Shown here in pieces: positions 23,356-34,879 of a stretch of 64,000 nucleotides of DNA. How positions within the stretch are numbered: position 1 is the first letter of the stretch; each line of letters begins with the position of its first letter. Source of the stretch: Calliopum simillimum (taxonomy: Eukaryota; Arthropoda; Insecta; Diptera; Lauxaniidae); contig OX638369.1 of assembly GCA_951812925.1 (NCBI GenBank), positions 50,525,061-50,589,060 of the forward strand. Direction: 5' to 3'. The notes under the pieces are model-generated. The model ran no database searches and was not told where the DNA came from. It saw nothing but the letters and a program-made list of their open reading frames with translations. The position numbers were made by a program, and so were the translations under genes.

Positions 23356-25254
23356 ATGGAAACATCCGAAAGTGCGCCGCCCATTTCTGCCACCCCAATT
23401 CCAGACTTGTCACAGCTACAAAATCAGCAACAGAATCGCGCTGTTGGTTCTTTAGTGCTTTTAACTCAAAAATTTGTTAAACTCATGAAAGACAACAATG
23501 GTTACCTGGACTTAAAGACTGTAAGTGCTCTTTTTCATCCATCATCAGAAGTAACATTTTGGCAACAACAACCGCGCAATAAAATTCAAACACTCGCGCC
23601 TCGCCTACGATAGTCAATGTGACGTGTGTTAAACTGAAGCGCCAAATTAAATTTTACTTAAATTATTCTAAAACTAAATTTAGTGTACTCTTATATATTT
23701 TAATTTTATCATCTATTCCTTCCCATTCATACGATAGGCGACTGAAATTCTTGATGTACAAAAACGTCGAATCTATGATATAACAAATGTCTTAGAAGGC
23801 ATTGGACTGATTGAAAAAACACGACACACGAGTATGGTACGGTGGCGGTAAGTGTGAATTCATCATTTCAATGTAAAATTATTTTTCCCCGAAGCTATTT
23901 CCAAGAGCATATATTTCAGTAACCTTAAAATGAAAATTATTTCTACCACATATCATTTAAAAATTTTGGAAGTAATTTAATGTACTTATTGCAATAATAA
24001 AATCCTCTGTAATAATAATGATGATGAAATCTATTAAGTGATTCCAGTTTATTTTCGTATTTAAAAACCATTAATTGAAGAAATGGTCTGAAAATGCAAT
24101 ATTTTCCTAGTTCGTATTAAGTTGCAATAATTATACCAGTACATACATTTGTATTAAGTTATTGGGCGTTATCATTAATAAATATTCTCGAGAATTTTTT
24201 CAGGCTGCTTTGAAATTCTAAATTGGGGCCTATATTCTTCAGAGCTTTGGCATTTCATAAATTGTGGTTTTCAATTCTGAATGGTTCTTTTTTGTGGATA
24301 GTTTCTCCTAATTTGATATTCAAAAATTGCATTTTATGTAAAAGTTTATTTTGAAATTTGTTATATATTTTAAGAGGTGACCTTAATGCTGATTGTGACT
24401 ACGAAGCTTTAAGTGCCGCATGCGTGCGTGCTAATCACTTAATGGCCTTAGAAGCAGACCTTGACATACAGCTCGATTACGCGCGGAGAAATTTAAAATA
24501 TGTTAAACAAGATGCAATGAACAAATCCTACGCATACGTTACACGCGATGATTTGCTTTCTATATACGGAGATGATGTAGTTGTGACTGTACCCAGCCAT
24601 GATGAAGAAGTACAATTAGTTGAAATGGGCGTAAGTACATAAAATGTACAATATATTCTATTGTGGTTTAATCTTTTAGCTATATTTAAATTATACTTTC
24701 ACCCATTTTCTTTTTCTTCTATTCAGAATATGCTTTACATATCGCTGGATAATGGTAGTACGATTGATGTGCGTTTGGTCACAGATCAAGGTGAATGCTC
24801 TGCTATGAAACCGAAAAAATCGACTACATCTGCTGATATTTGTACGCGTATGGAAACACCATCTCCATCAATATCATCAACGTCGACTGCATCGACAGCA
24901 TCAGCAATAGCATCAATTCGGGCAACAAAGAATGTAACAAATCTAGTCACAGATGAGCACACATACTACTGTAATCCAGAGGCAAAAGAGGAATTAGAAG
25001 AGTTGGAGAATGACTTAACGGCGCGAATAATCTTTCAAAGTTGTACTGCTGGCCATTCACTGCGACGATTTTTCCCAGATGATCCAAATATGGGTAAGTT
25101 TTTGTTAGATTACTTATGTGCCCAGAAATTTGCAAATTGTCTTGTTTAAGAAAATCCACCACTGATGCAACTAAATCCGCCACAAAATGATTATAAGTTT
25201 GTGCTGAAACAAGGTGAAGGCGTTTGTGAGTTATTTGATATACCATGTCCTTAA
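23356..25254 (+). CDS. E2f2: Transcription factor E2F2
   Basis: This is the repressive E2F of flies, which binds E2F sites as a heterodimer with DP and acts with RB proteins (dREAM/Myb-MuvB) in the nucleus to silence cell-cycle and differentiation genes. Exons: 23356-23520, 23738-23847, 24375-24630, 24727-25093, 25151-25254, giving 333 residues; phases close exactly. The winged-helix DNA-binding domain (about residues 28-95) contains the hallmark [21 protein letters not shown]. It is followed by a heptad-type dimerisation segment ([18 protein letters not shown]) and a marked-box-like region ([18 protein letters not shown]). The last exon ends [19 protein letters not shown], matching the C-terminal pocket-protein-binding motif of E2Fs. 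A Ser/Thr-rich spacer lies in exon 4. The choice of E2f2 over E2f1 is based on the short length and absence of the long E2f1 N-terminus. Confidence 0.92.
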
Positions 25255-26478
25255 CTACATGCTGATATTTTGAAGTAAACTGCAAGTCAGTTCAAAAGAA
25301 AAAATTTTTAATATTGTATTTTTAAGCAAATTTGATTAAATTTGAAACATTTTTAATTATTGAATATCGACCGAAACAAATGATCTAAAGATATTTTTAA
25401 GTAGCGCAAATATTGAAAAAAATATTTTAGTAAAATTATCTATTTAAGCATAGCTGAATACTTAATCAAGTCCTTCATTGTATTAAGCTAAAAAACTAAA
25501 CAGTTGTAATTTTTAATCCGAATGTGTTCCGCTCTTCTTTTTGTTGTGAATTTGAGATATAAGTATTTAATTTAACCTTTTAATAATTTAAAAAAAAAAA
25601 AAAAAAAAAAACGATTTAAATATTTATGCGAATGTTTTACTTTAACTATTATTCAAATCAGTTGAAAATTACAAAAAGTATCCTTCGTAGTTGTGTCACT
25701 TAATTTATCACCGATTCACCCATGTCTCAGAAGATCAAATCGTATTTATTCAATTTAGGATGGCATTCGATAAAGACATTTTGTGTTGGCTCTATGAATG
25801 AAATACTACTCGATTCACTGCTCAAAATTAAATTTAGAGCTTTTTAAAATCAATTTAAATTTTCGTTTAAGGAAATGGAGGCAATACAGCGATTTTTATG
25901 ATCACAATTAACAAATCGCAATATTACTACAAAAAAAAAAAATCCATAATTTACAATTCCTGGCCTAAGGGTATGCACCTTTAATCCGGATCTGGTTTCA
26001 CTTAACTTGTAAGCTATGGATTTATATAGGGTGGGGTAGCATTTGGGCGACTTAACCTGGCGACTTATCCCTAAAATGATGTTTTCCGCCCTGTTCCCAA
26101 TTTGTGTGAAAGTAGATATGAAGTGGAATGCAAAACTTTTTGAAAAGTCTGCAAAACTAATGAGTTTATGATATGACTTTTCAATGAATTTTGCTTTTTA
26201 AAGCTGCTTTGTCAACGAAATTTAAATAAAAAATACACACATATAAGCTCCAGAGGTATTTTATCGATTGATTTTAAATCTTTATTGCATAATTGATATT
26301 GCGAATATTGCTAAAATAAAAAGCTACCAAAATATTTTTTCCATTGACAAGTAAAAAGTCGACGTTTTGGCATTTTCGAACTCAGTGTCTGTGTGAGTCT
26401 TTTGAAATGTCATATCATGGTGTTAGTAAGAATTGGTCCTTAACGAAATGCCGTCTAATTTTGTTTCTTAAATTGTAA
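25255..26478. other. E2f2 3' flank
   Basis: AT-rich with a run of about 22 A at 25590-25611. No gene seen. The 3' UTR end of E2f2 could not be placed. Confidence 0.4.
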
Positions 26479-26619
26479 GGGGCTTTCCATAACGCCGTAA
26501 TGCTAAAATGAACCCCCCCTATGTGACTGTAGGTTCATATAAAAAATAAATAAAATACACCAAGCGTGACGCTTGCTCGAACCCCCCCTAGGAGCGTTAC
26601 GGAGTTTATGGACAGCCTC
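26479..26619. mobile_element. 141-bp MITE
   Basis: Inverted ends GGGGCTTTCCATAACGCCGT (left) and the complement of GAGGCTGTCCATAAACTCCG (right), with runs of C inside both. Flanked by TAA on both sides (26476-26478 and 26620-26622). Non-coding. A partial copy of the same family starts at 29537. Confidence 0.75.
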
Positions 26620-27120
26620 TAATAGAACATCCAATAAACCCAATAAAATGCATAGAGAATAAAAAAAAATCTTTCTGGAATTCCCTCAAATCAGAAAAAA
26701 ATCCTTAAGAGGGCATCTCGGCTAATATATTATTTTGACAGACAAAATTCCGAGCAGTTATAATTTCAATCGCATTACAGTTGTTAACATGAAACCCAAT
26801 TAAAGTTAATAAATTTAATAAAAAGTATTTTGATTCATAAAGCTTGTTAACTTGTGTGTATTTTATAACTGACAAATGTCTAAAGCCAAAAAGTTAACAT
26901 TTCTACTGTGAAAAGTTGAACGTTTTGAACAGTCGTTGAATAGGCCTCAGTTCTACATCGAAAATAAAAAGTAATCAAAAATTTTTGAAATTAAACATAA
27001 TTGAACTACACGGATTACGCAACAGGCCGGTTTATTTATTTTCATAATTAATAAAGAAAAGAAAGATTTAAGGTGTTTATCATTTATTATGCAAATCTCT
27101 AAACAAAACATATTCTAATT
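26620..27120. other. Intergenic tail between E2f2 and DDX47
   Basis: No gene. It contains a fragment related to the 385-bp CAGGCC MITE (about 26943-27030, CACGGATTACGCAACAGGCC) close to the helicase 3' end. Confidence 0.5.
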
Positions 27121-29175
27121 TTACTTCGTTTTCGCTCGTTTCCAATTCTTTTTGCCACCAAAGCCACCACCACCCTTAGTAGGTTTCATGCGTTTACGAG
27201 CACCAGTAAACTGCTCAGAATCATCAAAGTCTGCGGCAGCACCCTTCTTATAACGACTCTTGCTGCCACCTTTGGAATCTTCCAAATCTTTCAATTCCAA
27301 CTTTGCGGTACGCTGTGCTTCACTAACGCGTTCTTGCAATGCCATTACCTCATCTTCTTCGCATTTATAAAGTGGCATTTGTTTCCCCAACAAATGCTCA
27401 ATGCGTTGATACAACTCAACATCATATTGTGTTACAAATGTTATGGCTTTACCAGACCGTCCTGCACGCGCTGTTCGTCCAACCCGATGTATATAATCCT
27501 TACTATGTGTTGGTATATCAAAATTTAGTACAACATCCACATGTGGAATATCTAAACCACGTGATGCAACATCGGTTGATATAAGAATTGAACGATTTTT
27601 AGATTTAAATTTATTAAGTGCTGCTAAACGTTTATTCTGCGACATCTGACCATGCAATGGTATGGCAGCTAAACCAAGAGCACGAAGCATCAATGCTGTT
27701 TTCACAGTATTGTTGCAAGTACTGCAGAAGATCATAAAGCTATTGCCAGCCAATTCATTTATAATGTGTACCAAATACACATCTTTATATTTAACTGGAA
27801 TGAAAATGTAATATTGTTGCAACTGTTCAACTGTCTGATATTTGTTGGAAACTTCAACTTTGACGGGATCTTTAAGTGAAGCACGTTGTAATTTTTTTAC
27901 TTTCTTTGTCATCGTTGCACTGAATAGAAATGTACGTCTTTCACGTGGCAGCACTTTAAGTATTTTATCCAATTCAACCTCAAAGTCCATATTAAGTATA
28001 CGATCAGCTTCATCCATAACCAAATATTTGATTGCTTTCATATTAAAGCCTTTTGTATTTTCCAAATGATCAACCAAGCGACCTGGTGTAGCAATAATAA
28101 TATGCGGCTTTTTGGCCAGCTGTAAAGCTTGTGAGACCATATCCATGCCACCAACAACAACACAGCATTTGACGCCAATGGAACTACCTGTGAAAAAACC
28201 AAATGAAATCAGTTGAATGAAAAGACATAATCAGGCCTATCATTGAATCCATCGAAGATACGAATTTCGTGAGATCTACGAAAATGCTATTATTTATTTC
28301 AACAAATTATAACTTCGAAATTTAATGAGTTTAAAGTACTTTTAAAATAAAATTATATTTCCTCGGTAGTCATATCTAGTCGTCGAAAATTAAAAAAAAA
28401 TTGATTCAAATTCAGTGATAGCACTTTCGTAGATCTCACAAAATTCGTATCTACTATGGATTCAGTGATGGGCCTGAATAGCTGTGTGCTTAACTGAATT
28501 CTGTAAATTTTTATACCCAAACCCTCGTATTTGCGTCTAATTTCGAGACATGTTGGGCCTTATATATATACTCTCCTGCATTGCAATCTCGATTACAGTC
28601 TCGAGGATGTTAATTCATGATAAGGGTTATATTATGTTTTCCATGCATTTTCTACTCACCTAAAGCCTCAAACTGCTCGGAAATTTGAAAAGCCAATTCA
28701 CGTGTCGGTGTCAGTACTAAAGCAAAATAACGCTGTGGATTCTCCAACAGTGCATGCAATATAGGCAATGCAAATGCACCTGTTTTGCCCGATCCAGTCT
28801 CTGCAAGACCAATGATATCCTTTCCGTTCAAAGCAACAGGTATTGCTTCTTGTTGTATTTTTGAAGGTGTTTTCCATTTTAGTTCAAGGCAGGCATCACA
28901 TAGAGTATCAGTTAGACCCTGTTTATAGACTAATTATTTTTCCATGTTATTGTTATTGTATGTAAAGAGCTTACCAGCTCCTTCCATGTTAGCTTCTTTT
29001 CAACCGTTGGTTCAACTGTGCCGCTTATTTCAGCATTGGGTTCATCATCGTCTGCTACCTCGTTTTCAGAATTTTGTTCGATTTCATCTTCTTCTTCACC
29101 ATTGGAAGACTCCTCTTCACCTTCTAATTCTTCTTCGCCACTTGGCAAATCTTCTTCGTCAGATGTGTGGGACAT
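27121..29175 (-). CDS. DDX47: DEAD-box RNA helicase DDX47/Rrp3 (CG9253 orthologue)
   Basis: This is an ATP-dependent RNA helicase; family members act in the nucleolus in early 18S rRNA processing. Exons: 28975-29175 (67 residues), 28660-28918, 27121-28187, giving 508 residues, the normal size for the family. The N-terminus is acidic (Glu/Ser-rich). Motifs are in order: Q motif ([12 protein letters not shown]), [34 protein letters not shown] (DEAD), [15 protein letters not shown] and [10 protein letters not shown]. The C-terminal tail is basic (Lys/Arg/Gly-rich, ending RAKTK), typical of nucleolar proteins. The start is the first ATG after a stop in frame and begins [15 protein letters not shown]. 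Intron 2 holds a 245-bp MITE. It converges on E2f2 and diverges from Dap160. Function is from family knowledge. Confidence 0.94.
28232..28476. mobile_element. 245-bp MITE in DDX47 intron 2
   Basis: Arms of about 100 bp are inverted copies: CAGGCCTATCATTGAATCCA at the left faces the complement of TGGATTCAGTGATGGGCCTG at the right, and both continue with GATACGAATTT...GTGAGATCTACGA. It shares the CAGGCC start and the AAT flank with the 385-bp element at 12343. Non-coding and removed by splicing. Confidence 0.85.
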
Positions 29176-30089
29176 TTATTATTTTTTAATTTTATTTCAT
29201 CAACTTTAATAAATTTAATAAACGGTGGACACTCAACTTGACAGCTCAAAAAAGAAAACAATTTCACACGTTTAGCTTTCGACATAACCTCGTATTTGCC
29301 ATCAAGCATCATGCTTGAAGTATTCACCCCAAACAGTGCTGCCACTTTGCTACCATCATGGCAAATTTGCTACGCAAAATTAAGAAATATAAAATTTGCT
29401 ACTTTGATACCCACTCTCATCAATATAGCGATTTCGCTACGTTTCTCAAAATTTTGATACCCATTCTTATCAAATAAAGCGGGTTTGCTAGGCTGTTCCA
29501 GATTTTGATATGCGTATGCCTAAATTCTACAGGTTTGGGGCTGTCCATTAACTCCGTGACGCTTCTAGGGGGGTTCAAGTAACTTTTTGTCGTAGGGGGG
29601 AAGAGTGTTCGAGCAAGCGTCACGGGATGGCGTTTAAAATAACCTATTTTTCAGAAGAAAAAAATTAAAAATAAAACATAAGGTATTCAAAGGTATAAGA
29701 ACATCTAATTTTCCTTATTTTTTACGATTTGGTTGTCAGAGAAGTATCGTTATTTGATTTAAAAAGCCGTTTTCACTCTACGAACTTCGAATTAACAATC
29801 GCAATCTTTTAAATTCAATAATAGTACTTCCGTAGCTCTTACGATTACGAGCATGTCACAGTTTTGAGAAATTTAAAAAAAAGTAAACTTTAAATTTTGT
29901 TGAAGAATTGGTTTGAGGGGTCATTGAGAATAATTTGTAAGTTTGGCAAAATTTAGCTTCATTGGTTCAGGTTGTACCTTTATCCTTTGTCCGAAGATTT
30001 AAATTTTTTTATTGAAAATTTTATAAAAAAAATTTAATGCTTTTCTTTTTAACTTACGTCAGTCATTAGAAAGTGAACGATTGATATAT
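29176..30089. other. DDX47 upstream region
   Basis: The helicase 5' UTR and promoter should lie just above 29175. From about 29537 to 29627 there is a partial copy of the 141-bp MITE family (GGGGCTGTCCATTAACTCCG, G-runs, then GAGCAAGCGTCACGGGATGG). The rest is AT-rich without a recognisable gene. Confidence 0.5.
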
Positions 30090-30731
30090 TTGTAAACAGT
30101 GTTCTTAACTTCATTTTGTGAGCTTTTCCATAGCTAAGTTTAATTCCATGGAACTCCATTTAATATAACTGAAAACGAGGCCTAAATATAAGAACGCTAC
30201 ATGAGTTCCGCGTGAGTGAGTTCGGTACAACTGAAAGGACTTTTTTAAATGTTATTTTTAACCGCCACATCTACATTCCGCGTACTCTTCTACAGTAAAG
30301 TTCAATTTGATGCAACTCTTTTAGTTTGGTCGAAATAGGGGCTTCAAATATTTTTTATTGAATTTCGGCCGGGAACTTTCCCTGAGAATATTTATTCACG
30401 ATCATGGTTGAGTTACCCTGGTTGCAGTGATAACAAATGCTGCTTCTTCTTAAACTACGAAAATGTCAAAATTTTTGAGTCTTTTGACAGATAGTAAGGC
30501 AAGATCAGGGCTCCATTTTTGTTTATTTTGACAACTTGCCATAACCATTGTTATTGAATCATATTCACGATAATCCCCTATATATTTAGTAAACCTTAGT
30601 AGCCCTGGCGAGTGACATGACATTTCGTTGTACAAGAAAAATTTTCTATTTGTGGCTGTTCACACCATCAAATATCAAAACTTATCTACGGAATTTCTAA
30701 TTTACTTGGCATCACTAATTTCGTCGTCAGT
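30090..30731. repeat. Dispersed repeat, internally deleted copy
   Basis: 30272-30731 matches 34094-34560 closely, including GAATTTCGGCCGGGAACTTT and GAGTGACATGAC. The short stretch TGTAAACAGTGTTCTTAACT at about 30093 matches TGTAAACAGTGTTCTTAGCT at about 33340. So this copy looks like the 33.3-34.6 kb element with its transposase-bearing middle missing. A further partial match is at 36893-36985. Confidence 0.7.
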
Positions 30732-30899
30732 TTTTGATTGTTATACTATGTTTACACCAAAGATTTAGCTGTGAAGATATAAATAAATCTTGTTACTAAA
30801 TCCTACCCATTTACACCGGCCGAAAGAGATTTAGTTTTGACAATAGCTGACATTTTGATTTTTGAAGTGTGAATTTTCTCAAATTGTAAACAATTATTG

Positions 30900-31458
30900 A
30901 TAAAAATTAATAAAAAAACTATTAAAATAATCCAAAAGCAAAAGGCGCGTTTGCTCAACTGAACAAAATATGGTCTTCATCGGTTATATCCACCAAAACG
31001 AGAGTGTGCATTTTTGATTCGAATGTGAAATCGGTTTTGTTATATGGGTGCGAAACGTGGCTTGTTACTGAACAACTAACAAACAAGCTGCAAGTATTCG
31101 TCAACAAATGCTTAAGGCGAATACTAAATGGACTCGCACTATATCAAATGCCAAGCTACATCAAAAATGCAATCAGAAGGCTATAGCAATCGAGATCAAG
31201 CTGCGCAAATGGAGATGGATTGGTCACACTCTCCCGAAACCACACAGCGAAGTTTGTCGCCAGGCTCTTGAGTGGAATCCACCTGGTAGACCCAAAACCA
31301 ACTGGAAGAGGTCGCTGGAAAAGGAAATCCAAGAATCGGGAAAGTCGTGGCAAGAGATTAAAGGCATCGCAAGGAATCGTGATAAATGTAGAGATTTCAT
31401 ATTGGCCCTATGCTCCTCCTAGGAGTTAAAGGAGAATACATACATACATACATACATA
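30900..31458 (+). mobile_element. 5'-truncated non-LTR retrotransposon 3' end
   Basis: The C-terminal part of an endonuclease/reverse-transcriptase polyprotein is visible. LLYGCETWLVTEQL...NKCLRRIL is in one frame (31004-31185), then, after a frameshift near 31160-31190, RKWRWIGHTLPKP...PPGRPKTNWKRSLEKE to a stop at about 31420. The 3' end is GGCCCTATGCTCCTCCTAGG, AGTTAAAGGAGAA and a TACA-repeat tail (31437-31458). The same 3' end occurs as a 49-bp stub at 52285-52333. Inactive. Confidence 0.85.
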
Positions 31459-31852
31459 CAGTGCTGTGCATAACATTTGCAACCAAAAACACTTGAAACT
31501 GTATCACCAATTTTCGGCCACTAAAACAGATGCAAATAAAAAACTTGGTATGAGGTTTTATGTCACTTATATTGTTGTTTATAAAACAAAAATAAAAAGT
31601 CCATACATCACTTATACAAAACTAAAACTTAAGTGTAATATAAAAATGTGTCGGTATTGGCTGTGCAAAACATTTGCAACTATTAATCTAAATTAAAAAT
31701 TAATAACTAAAAATCAATATTTAATGGAATAACCCTTGATTTTTATAACAGCAGTGCATCTTTTTGGCATGGATGCGATAAAACTATTTTCAAATGAGTG
31801 CGAAATGTCCTGGTACCGTTTTTTAACTTCATTAAACAACTCATCCTATTTT

Positions 31853-32296
31853 CTAAATTTTTGATTGCATACTAAGCAATGCATTTTCATGACTTGACGA
31901 TTTGATTGGGTTTAGATCTGGCGACTCCGCGGGGCATTGATAAACATCAATATTTTGCCATTTTATCCAATCTTTTACTACTTTCCACGTGTGCTTCAGG
32001 TTGTTATTATGCAGGAATATCCATTTAAGTGTCATTTTCCAAGTTGCATATGGCTTTTTAGTATTTTGTGGTATGTCTTTATAATCATTAGACTTCATAA
32101 TGTCTCCAACACTTTGAATTGGACCGATTCCTTGCGCAGAGATGCATCCCCACACCATGATTCTACAACCTCTACGATAGGCAGTTCCCATTGTATATTT
32201 CGGGCTTAGCCTTTCTCTCCTTGGTCTTCTCATAAGCCTGTTACTACTCGATCCGCACAAATTAAACTTGGAACCGTCAGAAAAGATGGTAAAAGT
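31853..32296 (-). pseudogene. Tc1-like transposase fragment, left arm
   Basis: The arm encodes the second half of a Tc1 transposase: IMVWGCISAQGIGPI, then LHNNNLKHTWKVVKDW and PAESPDLNPIKSSSHE. The usual catalytic DND is NNN here and the usual NPIEN is NPIKS, so catalytic acids are missing. The left arm runs slightly further upstream (TIFSDGSKFN, with the family's SDES changed to SDGS). Confidence 0.85.
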
Positions 32297-32299
32297 CTT

Positions 32300-32680
32300 G
32301 TGAGAAGACCAAGGAGAGAATGGCTAAGCCCGAAATATACAATAGGAACTGTCTATCATAGAGGTTGCAGAATCATGGTGTGGGGATGCATCTCTGCGCA
32401 AGAAATCGGTCCAATTCAAAGTGTTGGAGACATAATGAAGTCTAATGATTATAAAGACATACCACAAAATACTATAAAGCCATATGCAACTTGGAAAATG
32501 ACACTTAAATGGATATTCCTGCATAATAACAACCTGAAGCACACGTGGAAAGTAGTAAAAGATTGGATAAAACGGCAAAATATTGATGTTTATCAATGCC
32601 CCGCGGAGTCGCCAGATCTAAACCCAATCAAATCGTCAAGTCACGAAAATGCATTGCTTAGTATGCAATCAAAAATTTAG
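32300..32680 (+). pseudogene. Tc1-like transposase fragment, right arm
   Basis: This is the mirror copy of the left-arm fragment on the opposite strand, with a handful of substitutions (for example IGTVYHRGCRI versus MGTAYRRGCRI). The same catalytic losses are present, so the damage predates or was copied with the duplication. Confidence 0.85.
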
Positions 32681-33336
32681 AAAATAGGATGAGTTAATTA
32701 ATGACGTTAAAAAACGGTACCAGGACATTCCGCACTCATTTGAAAATAGTTTTATCGCATCCATGCCAAAAAGATGCACTGCTGTTATAAAAATCAAGAG
32801 TTATTCCATTAAATATTGATTTTTATTTATTAATTTTTAATTTAGATTAAAAGTTGCAAATGTTTTGCACAGCCAGTACCGACACATTTTTATATTACAC
32901 TTAAGTTTTAGTTTTGTATAAGTGATGTATGGACTTTTTATTTTTGTTTTATAAACAACAATATAAATGACATAAAACCTCATACCAAGTATTTTATTTG
33001 CATCTGTTTTAGTGGCCGAAAATTGGTGATTCAGTTTCAAGTGTTTCTGGTTGCAAATGTTATGTACATCACTGTACATCATAATAATTGCTGTTAAATG
33101 CCTTTGGAAAAGATAATCGTAAAAATATATAAAACGTGGCAAGTCAAACAAGGCTCCGGAATTTGCACGTCATCCAGATTGTTTTGGATGAGTCAAGCAA
33201 TGATTTGATGGTCATACCAAAGAAATGTTTATTTTAGCACGACTATACGAAATACCTGATGCAATAGTTTAATTTGAATCCACATAGTTCATAAAATAAA
33301 AAAACTCCTTTGCCAAACAATTAACTTATTGATATT

Positions 33337-34560
33337 TTATTTGTAAACAGTGTTCTTAGCTTCATAACGCTGAACCCAATTTTCGACAGTTTTCAAGCAT
33401 CAATCGGCCGATACTGCTGCAATTTCACGACAGATATTCGTACGAAGTTCATCAATCGTCGCTGGCTTGTTGGCATAGACCGTAGACTTGACGTAGCTCC
33501 ACAGGAAATAGTCTAACGGAGTCAAATCACACGACCGAGGCGGCCATTTCGTGAGATAACGAGTTCACTAAACATTGTTTTCAATAAATTGATTGTGACA
33601 TTCGCTGTGTGGCTTGTGGCGCCGTCCTGTTGAAACCACTTATTGTCCAAGTCCATATCATCCAATTCGGGCCAAAAATTTTCAGTTATCATTGAACGAT
33701 AGCGATTCCCATTCACAGTAGCGTGCCGGTCTTGATCATCACGGAAGAAGTACGGCCCAATGACGCCGCCGGCCTATAAACCGCACCTAACCGTAATTTT
33801 TTCGGGATGCAATAGTGACTCATGGAGTACGTGTGGATTGCTTATTGACGAAGCCATTCAGCCAGAAATGAGCCTCATCGCTGAAGATGACGTAGCTTTC
33901 TTAAAGTTGAGGCCACTGACTCCAAATTTCGGTAGTAAATTTTAATAATTTCTACTCGTTTTTGGCTCGTATATCTTTCCATGATGAAATGGCAAACCTT
34001 ACTGAAGAGAAATGTCAAGAGGGCGGAAAAAATATGGCGTCGTTTACTGTCCCTATCGGTCTACTTTTGTAGCGTCCCTATTGAAAAACCCTTTACATTC
34101 CGTGTACTCTTCAACGGTAAAGTTCAATTTGATGCAACTCTTTTAATTTGGTCGAAATATGGACTTCAAATATTTTTTATTGAATTTCGGCCGGGAACTT
34201 TCCCTTAGAATATTTATTCACGATCATGGTTGAGCTACCCTGGTTGCAGCGATAACTAATGCTGCTTCTTCTTAAGCTACGAAAATGTCAAAAATTTCTA
34301 GTCTTTTGACAGATAGCAAGGCAAGATCAGGGCTCCATTTTTGTTTATTTTGACAACTTGCCATAACCTTTGTTATGGAATCATCTTCACGATAATTCCC
34401 TATATATTTATTAAAGCTTAGTAGCCCTGGCGAGTGACATGACGTTTCGTTGTACAAGAAAAATTTTCTATTTGTGGCTGTGGCTGTTCACACCATCAAA
34501 TAACCAAAACTTATTTGCTGAATTTCTAATTTACTTGGCATCACTAATTTCACCGTCAGA
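33337..34560 (-). mobile_element. Mariner-like element remnant
   Basis: The - strand carries a decayed transposase (about 33950 down to 33361) with pieces FSDEAHFWLNG, KWFQQDGATSHTA and CDLTPLDYFLW, the three acidic positions of a mariner-type DDD enzyme. It ends ATIDELRTNI...VENWVQRYE. At least two frame changes and a stop break it. The flanking 34094-34560 is shared with the deleted copy at 30272-30731. Confidence 0.75.
33361..33950 (-). pseudogene. Mariner-like transposase pseudogene
   Basis: Segments in order: FSDEAHFWLNGF (first Asp), GGVIGPYFF, NGNRYRSMI, WFQQDGATSHTANVTI (second Asp), then after a frameshift CDLTPLDYFLWSYVKS (third Asp), YANKPATIDELRTNICREIA and, past a TGA, CLKTVENWVQRYE. 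The family mobilises TA-targeting elements; this copy cannot make a protein. Confidence 0.8.
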
Positions 34561-34879
34561 AAAAATTTTTATGATCTTTTGTCAAATAATTTGAAGAAAA
34601 ACAAAAAATTGTGGTTATTTGCCAGTTTAACGAGTGATTGGATGAGCATGTGAATACAATGATATGTAAGCAAAATAAAATAAATTCAAATTAGTTTAAT
34701 GAAATTTGTTTTATTTTGCTTTCTTATGAGAGAGGGACTTAGGCGATTTTGATATTTAACGACACCTCTAAATGAAGAAAAGGCATGAAAGAGAACAAGA
34801 TCCAACCATGTTCGTCATCATGTCGCTTGAAGCATGGTTTAATAACCCTGGTTGCTGCAATAAAAAATTATGCTTCTAC

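Larger units (their letters stand above)
31459..33074. mobile_element. Palindromic Tc1-like element
   Basis: Bounded by CAGTGCTGTGCATAACATTT at the left and the matching inverted end (...GTTATGTACATCACTG) at the right, with TA on both sides (31457-31458 and 33075-33076). Instead of one transposase gene, it consists of two inverted copies of the same half: 31459 to about 32228 and about 32298 to 33074. They surround an asymmetric centre of about 70 bp. Both arms encode the C-terminal half of a Tc1 transposase, in opposite directions. Confidence 0.9.

Noticed and set aside
29124..29345. 73-residue - strand frame overlapping the DDX47 start
   Set aside because: It overlaps the helicase ATG in another frame and has no recognisable domain; at most an upstream ORF, unsupported.
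31466..33151. Paired open frames of 76 and 104 residues at the two ends of the Tc1 palindrome
   Set aside because: Both are the non-coding terminal region of the same element read on its two arms.
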